This document shows positions 34,401 to 42,097 of a DNA stretch of 64,000 nt, one piece after another. A model generated the notes under the pieces. That model saw only the letters and a program-made list of their open reading frames with translations. It was not told the DNA's origin and did no database searches. Both the position numbers and the translations under genes were made by a program. How positions within the stretch are numbered: position 1 is the first letter of the stretch; every line of letters begins with the position of its first letter. The DNA is taken from the NCBI GenBank assembly GCA_036502625.1, contig DASXYG010000015.1, forward strand, positions 1 to 64,000, in the 5' to 3' direction. Source of the stretch: DASXYG01 sp036502625. GTDB taxonomy: Bacteria; Actinomycetota; Actinomycetes; Streptosporangiales; Streptosporangiaceae.

Positions 34401-36143
34401 ATCGAAGACTCCGGCCGCCTGCGCGACGCCCTGGGCGTGCCGCTCCCGGTCGGCGTGCCCGAGGCGTTCACCGAGCCGGTGGTCGATCCCCTGGGCGACC
34501 TCGTGTCCCGTTTCGCGCGTACGCACGGGCCGTTCACGGTCGCCCGCGCGGCGGCGCGGTTCGGCCTCGGCGTGGCCGTTGTGGAGGGCACGCTGCGCCG
34601 CCTGGCCGCCGACGGCCGGGTCGTGTCCGGCGAGTTCCGTCCGGGCGGCGCCGGCGAGGAATGGTGCGACACGGGCGTGCTGCGCACACTGCGCCGCCGG
34701 TCGCTGGCCAAGCTCCGCAAGGAGGTCGAGCCGGCCGCCCCGGAGGCGCTGGCCCGCTTCACCCCCCTGTGGCAGCACGTCGGCGGTTCCCGCATGCGCG
34801 ACGCCGACGCCCTGTTCCAGGCCGTGGAGCAGTTGCAGGGCGCGGTGGTCCCCGCGTCGGCGCTGGAGTCGCAGGTGCTCCCCGCCCGCGTCCCCGGCTA
34901 CACCCCGGCCCTGCTCGACGAACTGACCTCCGCGGGCGAGGTGGTCTGGGCGGGCGCAGGCCCGCTGCCGGGCACCGACGGCTGGGTGTCCCTGTGCCTG
35001 GCCGACGCGGCGCCCCTCCTGCTCCCCGAGCCGGGCGAGATCACCATGACCCCGCTGCACGACCAGGTGCTCGAGGGCCTGTCCGGCGGCGGCGCCCTGT
35101 TCTTCCGCGACCTGTCCGACCGCCTCGGCTCCATGGACGACACGGCCCTGGCCGACGCCCTCTGGGACCTCGTCTGGGCAGGCCGCGCCACCGGCGACAC
35201 CCTGGTAGCCCTCCGCGCCCGCCTGACCACCCGCCGCGCCTCCCACTCCCGCACCACCGCCTCCCGCAGCGCCACCGGATCCGGCTCCGGCCCGGGCTCC
35301 GCCATCCCACCCCGCGCGGGCCGCCCGACTCGCCGCTCCGGTATGCGAGGCGGCCTCTCCCGCCGCGCGTCCATGCCGTCCCGCATGGGCCCGCCCACGG
35401 TCGCGGGCCGCTGGTGGCTCCTCCCCGCCCGCGAACCCGACATCACCAAGCGCACCTACGCCCTGGCCGAGACCCTCCTCGACCGCTACGGCATTGTCAC
35501 CCGAGGCGTCGTAGCCGCCGAACGCGTCCCGGGCGGCTTCTCCGCCGTCTACCCGGTCCTCCGCGCCTTCGAAGACGGCGGCCGCTGCCGCCGCGGCTAT
35601 TTCGTCGAGGGTCTGGGCGCCGCCCAGTTCGCCCTTCCTGGCGCGGTCGACCGCATGCGCGCCCCCCTGGCCAACACACCCGCCCGCGCGCGCTCTCCGG
35701 AGAGCGGCAACCGCCCGCCCGCGCCGCAGGGCGGCACGTTCGACCGTGCGCACACATCGCAAGGCGGCGAATCCCCGGGCGCGATGGTCCTCGCCGCCGC
35801 CGACCCCGCGAACCCGTACGGCGCGGCCCTCCCCTGGCCCGAGCGCCCCGGCGAGGGCACCCACCGCCCCGGCCGCAAGGCGGGCGCCCTGGTGGTCATG
35901 GTCGCAGGCCGCCTGGTCCTCTACGTAGAACGCGGCGGCCGCACCCTCCTGTCCTGGGACGACACCCCCGAGATGCTCCGCGCCGCCGCAGACGCCCTAG
36001 CCCTGGCCGTCCGCGAGGGGGCCCTAGGCCGCCTCACGGTAGAACGCGCCGACGGCACCACAGTCCACGACTCCCCCCTAGCCAAGGCCCTAGAGGAGGC
36101 CGGCTTCCGAGCCACCCCCCGCGGCCTCCGCCTCCGCGCCTAA
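31452..36143 (+). CDS. lhr: Lhr-type large ATP-dependent DNA helicase
   Basis: A 1563-residue SF2 helicase. APTGSGKT near residue 46, VIVDEVHA (DEVH box), IVFANSRRLAERL, and GRAGHQVGA (motif VI) make up the core; a winged-helix and large C-terminal Lhr domain follow. Lhr is a 3'-5' helicase tied to DNA repair in mycobacteria. A Ser/Arg/Gly-rich linker sits about residues 1255-1310 and another insertion about 1410-1450. The final part has unusual codons: four CTA leucines within 32 codons (35997-36092), rare elsewhere. ATG at 31452 is chosen; an in-frame ATG at 31431 is possible. Confidence 0.93.
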   Translation: MDGVDVLDRFSPAARDWFTGAFAAPTPAQAAAWDAIGAGENTLVVAPTGSGKTLAAFLWALDRLAAEPPPEDPKRRCRVLYVSPLKALAVDVERNLRAPLAGLRQAARRLGAEEPDVRVGIRSGDTPADERRRFGTKPPDVLITTPESLFLILTSRAREALAGVETVIVDEVHAVAGTKRGAHLALSLERLDDLLERPAQRVGLSATVRPVETVAAYLGGPRPATVVQPPHHKAVELSVVVPVEDMSELGRPGASDDQDPAASSIWPHVEERILDLITAHRSTIVFANSRRLAERLCARLNDLHQERLAGTEGAEAAVEGVFAPPAEVMAQAGAGSGAPPEVARAHHGSVSKEERAAIEEALKEGRLPAVVATSSLELGIDMGAVDLVIQVESPPSVAGGLQRVGRAGHQVGATSRGVVFPKYRGDLVQTAVVAERMDAGAIEELHPPRNPLDVLAQQIVAMTAMDDWQVDDLAAMVRRAAPFAELPRSALDAVLDMLSGRYPSDEFAELRPRLVWDRPTGALRGRPGAQRLAVTSGGTIPDRGLFGVFLVGEKQRRVGELDEEMVYESRVGDVFVLGASSWRIEDITHDRVLVSPAPGRPGRLPFWHGDTPGRPAELGAALGAFCRELAALSDDEAAERARRAGLDEWAAGNLVRYLSEQRASTGYVPDDRTLVVERFRDELGDWRVVVHSPYGARVHAPWALAIGARLRERYGVDVQAIHTDDGIILRVPDTDAAMPDSEGGPPTEIAVFDSAEVEEIVTGEVGASALFASRFRECAARALLLPRRRPGGRTPLWQQRQRSAQLLSVAGRYDSFPVVLETVRECLQDVFDVPALVELMRDIAARRVRLVEVETQVPSPFAASMLFHYVGAFIYEGDAPLAERRAQALALDTALLSELLGQADLRELLDAEVVEETETSLQRLVAERHVRDLEGVADLLRELGPLATAEVEERGGSGEWLAELERARRVIRVRVAGRDEWSAIEDSGRLRDALGVPLPVGVPEAFTEPVVDPLGDLVSRFARTHGPFTVARAAARFGLGVAVVEGTLRRLAADGRVVSGEFRPGGAGEEWCDTGVLRTLRRRSLAKLRKEVEPAAPEALARFTPLWQHVGGSRMRDADALFQAVEQLQGAVVPASALESQVLPARVPGYTPALLDELTSAGEVVWAGAGPLPGTDGWVSLCLADAAPLLLPEPGEITMTPLHDQVLEGLSGGGALFFRDLSDRLGSMDDTALADALWDLVWAGRATGDTLVALRARLTTRRASHSRTTASRSATGSGSGPGSAIPPRAGRPTRRSGMRGGLSRRASMPSRMGPPTVAGRWWLLPAREPDITKRTYALAETLLDRYGIVTRGVVAAERVPGGFSAVYPVLRAFEDGGRCRRGYFVEGLGAAQFALPGAVDRMRAPLANTPARARSPESGNRPPAPQGGTFDRAHTSQGGESPGAMVLAAADPANPYGAALPWPERPGEGTHRPGRKAGALVVMVAGRLVLYVERGGRTLLSWDDTPEMLRAAADALALAVREGALGRLTVERADGTTVHDSPLAKALEEAGFRATPRGLRLRA

Positions 36144-36904
36144 AACCCACCCCAGCCCCCTCCACCGGCTCCCACTCGCAACGCAACCGCACCCGGCCCC
36201 ACCCGCACCCCGGCACCGCCCCCGCGCCTGACGCCCACCGTGCCTCCCCTTCGCCGCGCCATGTCTCACCCACCGCGCCGTCCCCCGCGCCCACGCTCAC
36301 CCGGCGCACCCTCACCCCCCACGTACGGACAGCGGCATCCGCGCCACGCGCACCGATATCCCGAGAAGCGCACGCGACCCCGGCGCGCGGAGAGCAACGC
36401 GCCCGATCCACGCACGCCCGGTCCTCGGGTAGAGCACGAGGCGCCCAACGCCCAACCCGGAGGAAACGCCGCCCGGGGCACCGGCACGAGGCTACGGCGC
36501 GAGCCACGAGCACGGACACGGGGCGCGGGCACGGGGCACGGACCCGCAGCGCGCAGTCCACGACGCCCAGTGCGGGGCGCCAGGGCGCGAAACACCAGGC
36601 ACAAGGGATGAGCACGAGCTACGTGGCAGGCGCCGGGCGCAACGCACGGCACGGGCGGCACGGGCGGCACGGGCGGGGCCGGGAGGCGATCATGCTGCGC
36701 GCTCCCCGTGCCCGCCCCGCACGCCTTGCGCACGCGGGGACGCGCCGTGCCCGACACGCCTGAGGCGTGCCCGGAGAGGGAGCCCGGGGTGCGGCGGCGG
36801 AACGCGGCACGCGCGGTGCGCAGGTCGCGGAAGCCGCCCTCGCACACAGCGCTTGCGAGGACATGGGGGGCCGCGAGGCGCTCGGCGCGAGGCGCGAGCA
36901 CGGT

Positions 36905-36987
36905 GCGGGACACAGGCCGCGAGGCATGCGGCCGAGACGCGAGGCGGGAGGCGGGACACAGGCCGCGAGGCGTGCGGCCGAGACGCG
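36905..36987. repeat. Tandem 37-base direct repeat
   Basis: Copies at 36905-36941 and 36951-36987 differ at one base (A to G at 36926/36972) and have a 46-base period. Each contains GGCCGCGAGGC and GCGGCCGAGACGCG. Lies in the gene-free region. Confidence 0.85.
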
Positions 36988-37204
36988 GGGCGGCGCGCGA
37001 ATCGCGGGGCGGGGATCATGCCGCGTGTTCCCTCGGCCATACGGAGCGCGCGGCACGGGCGACGGCGTACGACCTCAGGACCAGGGCGGGAAGATGCGGA
37101 GCGAGCAGGCACGGTGCTGGTGAGGCGTATGGGCGGGGCAGCCAGGCACGTGTGGGTTCGCGCGGCGTACCCGCAGGGCTGGGCGCCGTACGGCTGGGCG
37201 CGCG

Positions 37205-37268
37205 GGGTGGGCGTCGCGCAGGACAGGGGCGGCGCGGGACAGCGCTGGGTGGGCGTCGCGCAGGACAG
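37205..37268. repeat. Direct repeat of 22 bases
   Basis: Two identical copies of GGGTGGGCGTCGCGCAGGAC plus AG at 37205-37226 and 37247-37268, with a 42-base period, in the gene-free region. Confidence 0.85.
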
Positions 37269-37459
37269 CGCCGTATTGACCGGGAGCACGCGGGGCGGGG
37301 CCGGGCGTATTCAGGGCGGGGGCGCTCGGAGCGTGATCGGGGCGGGCTTGGTCGCCGGGAGAGCGCTCGGGTTGGGCGATGAGTTCGTACGGGTGGGGTG
37401 GTCAGTCTCCGTGTGGGCCCGCGTTGGGATCGGGACCCGGAGCTGGAAGGGGTGTGGGT

Positions 37460-37528
37460 ATGGAGGCTACGGAGATCGTGCGGGCGGCGTTTGCGGCTTA
37501 TCGCGCCGGAGATCGAGGCGCGCCTGAC
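37460..37528 (+). pseudogene. Possible 5' remnant of a SnoaL-like (NTF2 fold) gene
   Basis: GGAAGGGG at 37445-37452 precedes an ATG whose frame starts MEATEIVRAAFAAYRAGDR. This resembles the first helix of SnoaL-like polyketide cyclase/NTF2-fold proteins, which commonly start ...VVRAFFAAYRAGD. After about 20 codons the frame runs into the antisense of the ROK gene and loses any resemblance. It may be a truncated gene left by a rearrangement, or chance. Confidence 0.3.
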
Positions 37529-37536
37529 CGCCGGGC

Positions 37537-38712
37537 TCAGTCGACCGTGAAGACGCCGGCTCGGGCCTGGTCGACCGCGGCGTGGAGGGCGCCGCGGAGG
37601 ACGGGGTTGCCGGTGATCGTGCTGGCCTCGACGCGGGGCTGGGCCGGGCACAGGCGGGCGACCTCGCGCTGCACGCGGCCGCTGAGCGCGGCGCCGCCGC
37701 GGCCGCCGAGCTGACCGCCCAGCACCACCAGTTCAGGGTCGAGCACCACGGCTACGGACGCGACACCGACCGCGATGCGGCGCGCCAGCTCGTCGAGGAA
37801 CGCGCCGCCGCTCGGCCCGTCGCCGACCGCCGCCGCGACCACCTCGCCCACCGCCGCCCCCGGCACCCCGCACGACGAGGCCAGCTCCAGGATCGCCTGG
37901 TGGCCCACCAGCGACTGGAACGAGGCGCCGAGCGGCTCCCTGCTCGGCAGGCCGACCCCCGCGGGCAGCGGCGCGCCGGGTACGGGCAGCCAGCCGATCT
38001 CCCCCGCGCCGCCGGACGCGCCCCGGTGCAGCCGGTCGCCGAGCATGACGGCCATCCCGGGCCCGAGGACGAACCACACCAGCACGAAGTCGTCCACCCC
38101 GGCGGCCACCCCGGCCGCGCGTTCGGCGAGCGCCGCCAGGTTCGCGTCGTTCTCGATCGTGACCGGGCGCCGCAGGTCGCCGCGCAGCGCCGCGATGACG
38201 CCCTCGTGCCAGGCGGGCAGGTCGAAGGAGAACCGCATGTCGCCGTGGCGCGGGTCGATGACGCCGGGCGTCCCGATCACGACCGCGCGCAGCCTCGACA
38301 TCGCGACGTGCGCCCGCCGCGCCGCCTTCTGCACGCTCTGGTGCACGACCGCGACGGGGTCCTCGGCGTCGCCGGGCTCGACCGTGGTCTCGGCGACGAC
38401 CCGCCCGGTGATGTCGGCGATGCCGGCCGTCACGGTGTCGCGGCCGACGTCCAGCCCCGCGACGTACGCGGACGACGGCACCACGGCGTACAGCGCCGCA
38501 TTGGGCCCGCGGCCGCCCTCGGTGGACCCGACGACCTCGACGAGCCCCCGCTCCTCGAGCCGGGCCAGAAGTTGCGAAGCCGTGACCTTGGACAGACCGG
38601 TGAGCTCGCCGATCTTGGACCGGGTCAGCGGACCCGAGCTGAGCAGGAGGTCCAGCGCCGCGCGGTCGTTGAGCTCGCGCAGCAGCCGGGGCGTTCCGGG
38701 ACGTCGTGCCAT
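37537..38712 (-). CDS. ROK family transcriptional regulator
   Basis: Protein of 391 residues: an N-terminal winged helix (SKIGELTGLSKVTASQLLARLEERGLVEVV, about 30-62) then a ROK sugar-kinase-like domain starting GLDVGRDTVTAGI. The usual ROK zinc motif CxCGxxGC is missing: the segment after GEIGWLPVPGAP contains no cysteines. It therefore probably binds sugar without zinc, or is divergent. It is divergent from the sugar importer genes, and a palindrome lies 30 bases upstream of its start, so it likely represses the importer. Confidence 0.9.
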   Translation of the reverse strand: MARRPGTPRLLRELNDRAALDLLLSSGPLTRSKIGELTGLSKVTASQLLARLEERGLVEVVGSTEGGRGPNAALYAVVPSSAYVAGLDVGRDTVTAGIADITGRVVAETTVEPGDAEDPVAVVHQSVQKAARRAHVAMSRLRAVVIGTPGVIDPRHGDMRFSFDLPAWHEGVIAALRGDLRRPVTIENDANLAALAERAAGVAAGVDDFVLVWFVLGPGMAVMLGDRLHRGASGGAGEIGWLPVPGAPLPAGVGLPSREPLGASFQSLVGHQAILELASSCGVPGAAVGEVVAAAVGDGPSGGAFLDELARRIAVGVASVAVVLDPELVVLGGQLGGRGGAALSGRVQREVARLCPAQPRVEASTITGNPVLRGALHAAVDQARAGVFTVD

Positions 38713-38741
38713 CGAAGGCGTCTCTCTTCCCTCTATTTCTT

Positions 38742-38754
38742 AGGAAAGTTTCCT
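38742..38754. promoter_or_regulatory. Candidate ROK operator
   Basis: AGGAAAGTTTCCT is a perfect 13-base palindrome in the ROK-importer divergent region, which is AT-rich compared with its surroundings. Its form, A/G-rich half sites around a short centre, is like operators known for NagC/XylR-type ROK repressors. Assignment is inferred from position. Confidence 0.55.
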
Positions 38755-38905
38755 GTTAGTTTACGGCACATGGCAAGCCTCCGCCGGATGGGGGCACCCC
38801 CACGGGCGTCCTCCTGGCGGGGTGTCCAGCGCCGACTCTAATGTGGGCGGCCGCGTTCGCGCTCGGGGGCACGCAGCGGCCGGACCGGAAGGGAAGTAGG
38901 ACACA

Positions 38906-40198
38906 GTGAAGATCGCGAAGGTGACGGCGGCGGCGGCCGTCCTGGCCATCGCCGTCGCTGGCTGCGGTTCCGGTAGCGGCCAAGGCGGTTCCGGCGACGA
39001 GTCGGCGGTGAAGAGCCTGACGGTCTGGCGGCTCGGCGACTCCACCCCCGAGCAGACCGACTTCATGACGAAGATCAACAGCGCGTTCGAGGCCAAGCAC
39101 CCCGGCGTCAAGGTCACCGTCCAGTGGGTCGCGTGGAACGACTACACCAAGAAGTTCCAGAACGCGGTGGCCGGCGGCAAGGGCCCCGACGTGACCGAAG
39201 TCGGCAACACCGACGTCCTCGGCTGGGCCAAGCAAGGCGCGCTCGCCGACATCACCGGCCAGGTGCAGGGCTGGGCGCCGGCCAAGGACATCCCCCAGGC
39301 GCTGTTCGCCAACGACGACCTCGAGGGCAAGCGGTACGGCGTGCCCTGGTACGCGGGCGACCGCGGCTTCCTCTACCGCAAGGACTGGTTCGACGAGCTG
39401 AAGATCGCCACGCCCAGGAACTGGGACGACATCGTCGCCGCGGCGAAGAGGCTCCAGCAGGCCAAGGGCGTCACGGGCCTCCCGCTCGCCACCCAGGCCG
39501 ACGCCACGTACTTCATCGCGCCCTACATCTGGGGCAACGGCGGCGAGCTCGCCACGCAGTCGGGCGGCAAGTGGACGTCCGGCCTCGGTTCCCCGCAGGC
39601 CAAGGAGGCCATCGCCTTCTACACCGGCCTGGCCACGAAGGACAAGGTCTCCCCCGTGGCCTCCGCCGGCTGGGACTCCCTGAAGACCGAGTCCATGTTC
39701 ACCTCCGGCAAGGCCGGCATGGTGATGGACGGCTCGTGGGCGCGCCCGGTGATCGAGGGCAAGAACAAGAAGCTCAAGGGCAAGATCGGCTCGTTCGCGA
39801 TCCCGAAGAAGGACGGCAGCGGCCCGGCCCCGACGTTCGCCGGCGGCTCCGACCTCGCCGTCTGGCGGACGACCAAGGCCCCCAAGATGGCCTGGGACTA
39901 CCTCACGCTGCTCGACAGCAAGAAGAACGCCACGGCCTTCGCCGACCTGACGAACTTCTTCCCGACGTTCAGCGACGTCCTCAAGAGCGCGAAGTACACC
40001 GAGGACCCGTTCCTCGCGCCGTTCGCCACCGCGATGTCCACGGTGCCGAAGACGACCCCGGCCACGCCCAACTGGGTCAGCGCCAACCAGGACAAGACCG
40101 TCGTCCAGACGATGATCGCGGACATCATCAAGGGCAAGCCGCTCGACGCCGAGGTCACCAAGGCGGACGGGCAGCTCGACGACCTGCTCAACCAGTAG
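38906..40198 (+). CDS. CUT1 sugar ABC transporter substrate-binding lipoprotein
   Basis: A 430-residue lipoprotein, signal MKIAKVTAAAAVLAIAVAG then Cys20 (lipobox VAGC). Family 1 solute-binding features: FEAKHPGVKVTVQWVAWNDY, GGKGPDVTEVGNTDVLGWA and YGVPWYAGDRGFLYRKDWF. These proteins bind oligosaccharides; similarity to actinomycete N-acetylglucosamine/chitobiose binders (NgcE/DasA type) is suggested by the GH3 glucosaminidase gene downstream. GTG start at 38906 follows GGAAGGGAAG. First gene of the importer operon, divergent from the ROK regulator. Confidence 0.92.
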   Translation: MKIAKVTAAAAVLAIAVAGCGSGSGQGGSGDESAVKSLTVWRLGDSTPEQTDFMTKINSAFEAKHPGVKVTVQWVAWNDYTKKFQNAVAGGKGPDVTEVGNTDVLGWAKQGALADITGQVQGWAPAKDIPQALFANDDLEGKRYGVPWYAGDRGFLYRKDWFDELKIATPRNWDDIVAAAKRLQQAKGVTGLPLATQADATYFIAPYIWGNGGELATQSGGKWTSGLGSPQAKEAIAFYTGLATKDKVSPVASAGWDSLKTESMFTSGKAGMVMDGSWARPVIEGKNKKLKGKIGSFAIPKKDGSGPAPTFAGGSDLAVWRTTKAPKMAWDYLTLLDSKKNATAFADLTNFFPTFSDVLKSAKYTEDPFLAPFATAMSTVPKTTPATPNWVSANQDKTVVQTMIADIIKGKPLDAEVTKADGQLDDLLNQ

Positions 40199-40216
40199 CC
40201 GATCCCGAGGCCGCAC

Positions 40217-41224
40217 ATGTCGCAGACCCCCACCGCGACGCGCGCGCCGGGCCGGGCGTTCAGCCCGCGCCCGGCGCCGCGCCACCGCCCCCGCATCGGA
40301 CGGCGGCTCGCCCGGCTCACGCCGTACGCCCTGCTGCTACCGGCCGTGCTGCTCATCGGCGGCCTGCTGCTCTACCCCGCGTACCGCATGCTCGTGATGT
40401 CGTTCCAGAACGTCGGGCTGCCGCAGATCAGCGGCGTGCTGCCGGCGGAGAACGTCGGCGCGGGCAACTACACCGACGTCCTCACCGACCCGGACTTCTG
40501 GCACGCGCTGCTCAACACCGCCCTGTTCGCCGTGGCCGCGGTCTCCTCGACGCTGGTCGTCGGCACGCTCGTCGGGCTGCTGCTGCACCGGCTCGGCCGG
40601 GTCATGTCGACGATCGTGGCCACCGGGGCGATGCTCGCCTGGGGCACCCCGCAGATCACCGGCGCGATCGTCTTCAAGTTCATGTTCGACGACACGTACG
40701 GCCTGGCCAACCAGGTGATGCGGCACGTACCCGCCGCGCTGACCCGTCCGGTGTTCGGCAACGTCGACTGGTCCGAGCACTCCTGGGTGCTGTCCACGCA
40801 GTCGGAGTACTTCCTCCTGCTGCTGTGCATCGTGTGGATGGGGTTCCCGTTCATCGCCGTCTCGGTCCTCGCCGGGCTGAAGAGCGTGCCCAGTGAGCTG
40901 TACGAGGCGGCGCGGGTGGACGGCGCCGGCCCGTGGCGGTCGTTCTGGTCGATCACGTTCCCGGTGCTGAAGCCGATCTTCTCGATCCTCGGCGTCCTGT
41001 CGGTCATCTGGGACTTCAAGGTGTTCACGCAGCTCTACGTCATCAATGGCGGGCTGACCAACAAGGACGGCTTCAACCTCTCGCTGTACTCCTACTCCAA
41101 GGCGTTCGGGTTCGGCGCGCAGATGGGCCTCGGCGCGGCGATCGCGATCATCCTCACCGTGCTGCTGCTGATCATCACCGGCCTCTACATCCGCCAGATG
41201 GTGCGTACGGAGGGACTCGCATGA
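40217..41224 (+). CDS. CUT1 sugar ABC transporter permease (MalF type)
   Basis: Protein of 335 residues with six helices and a 35-residue basic, Pro-rich N-terminal tail. The ATPase-contact loop is SVPSELYEAARVDGAGPWRSF-like (residues about 222-242). It forms a heterodimer channel with the next gene, whose ATG overlaps its stop. No ATPase gene lies in this locus, as in most actinomycete CUT1 systems, which share the MsiK ATPase. Confidence 0.93.
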   Translation: MSQTPTATRAPGRAFSPRPAPRHRPRIGRRLARLTPYALLLPAVLLIGGLLLYPAYRMLVMSFQNVGLPQISGVLPAENVGAGNYTDVLTDPDFWHALLNTALFAVAAVSSTLVVGTLVGLLLHRLGRVMSTIVATGAMLAWGTPQITGAIVFKFMFDDTYGLANQVMRHVPAALTRPVFGNVDWSEHSWVLSTQSEYFLLLLCIVWMGFPFIAVSVLAGLKSVPSELYEAARVDGAGPWRSFWSITFPVLKPIFSILGVLSVIWDFKVFTQLYVINGGLTNKDGFNLSLYSYSKAFGFGAQMGLGAAIAIILTVLLLIITGLYIRQMVRTEGLA

Positions 41225-42066
41225 GCGCGCCGCGCCGCATGAGCGGCCGCATCGCCGTGAACCTGCTCGGCGCGGTCGTCTTCGTGATCGCCGTGTTCCC
41301 GGTGTTCTGGATGGTCTCGACGTCGATCAAGACGAACGGCGAGATCACCGGCGCAACACCGCACGTGATCCCGTACCACCCGACCGGCGAGAACTACCGG
41401 TTCATCTTCGAGGTGGGCGTCGGCGGCAGCCCGTTCTGGCTGTACCTCCGCAACAGCCTCATCCTCGCGCTCAGCGCGGTGGTCATCACGGCGTTCGCGG
41501 CGCTGCTCGCGGCCACCGCCGTGGCCCGGTTCCGGTTCCGCGGCAAAGCCGTGGTGCTGGTGATGCTGCTGATCGTGCAGATGATCCCGTGCGAGGCGCT
41601 GGTCATCCCGCTGTTCCTGATGGTCAAGGAGGTCGGGCTGTACGACAAGCTGCCCGGCGTCATCGCCGTGTACGTCGGCACCACGCTGCCGTTCGCGATC
41701 TGGATGCTGCGCGGGTTCGTCGCCGCCGTCCCCCGCGAGCTCGAAGAGGCGGCGGCCATCGACGGCGCCGGATGGTTCCGTACGTTCTGGCGCATCCTGT
41801 TCCCGCTCGTCGCGCCCGGACTGGTCGCGACCAGCATCTTCTCGTTCATCTCCGCGTGGAACGACCTCGTCTTCGCGCTGACGCTGCTCGGCGACAGCCA
41901 CTACACGATGCCGGTGGCACTGGAGTACTTCTTCGGCCGGGACACCAACAACTGGGGCGCGATCATGGCGGCCTCCACGCTGATGACCATCCCGGTGATC
42001 GTCTTCTTCCTCTTCGTGCAGCGGCGCATGGTGACCGGCCTCACCAGCGGCGCCGTCAAGGGCTGA
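41221..42066 (+). CDS. CUT1 sugar ABC transporter permease (MalG type)
   Basis: Protein of 281 residues with six helices. It has FPVFWMVSTSIKTNGEI at the start, typical of MalG-type permeases, and the contact loop VPRELEEAAAIDGAGWFRTF around residue 175. ATG at 41221 overlaps the stop of the previous permease gene (ATGA), so the channel halves are translationally coupled. Thirty-one bases separate it from the GH3 gene, which is probably in the same operon. Confidence 0.94.
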   Translation: MSAPRRMSGRIAVNLLGAVVFVIAVFPVFWMVSTSIKTNGEITGATPHVIPYHPTGENYRFIFEVGVGGSPFWLYLRNSLILALSAVVITAFAALLAATAVARFRFRGKAVVLVMLLIVQMIPCEALVIPLFLMVKEVGLYDKLPGVIAVYVGTTLPFAIWMLRGFVAAVPRELEEAAAIDGAGWFRTFWRILFPLVAPGLVATSIFSFISAWNDLVFALTLLGDSHYTMPVALEYFFGRDTNNWGAIMAASTLMTIPVIVFFLFVQRRMVTGLTSGAVKG

Positions 42067-42097
42067 CCCCCGCACCGAACCCGAAAGGCAGCAAGCG

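Larger units (their letters stand above)
36144..37459. other. Gene-free, repeat-rich region with strand-composition switch
   Basis: About 1.3 kb with no convincing gene on either strand. The first 250 bases are strongly C-rich on the plus strand, continuing a trend in the end of lhr; from about 36470 on it becomes strongly G-rich. It is full of short GCACGGG/GCGAGG-type near repeats and holds two longer direct repeats. Open frames here translate to Arg/Ala/Gly-rich low-complexity sequence with no recognisable domain, so I take them as by-products of GC content. Confidence 0.6.

Noticed and set aside
32339..36763. Second long plus-strand frame inside and past lhr
   Set aside because: Its translation is Arg/Pro-rich and offset by one base from the helicase frame, so it is a GC artefact.
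36905..36987. CRISPR-like array
   Set aside because: Only two copies with 9 bases between them; no regular spacers and no cas genes in the window.
36600..37500. Several open frames in the gap after lhr
   Set aside because: All encode Arg/Gly/Ala-rich sequence without ribosome sites or domains, and they overlap each other on both strands.
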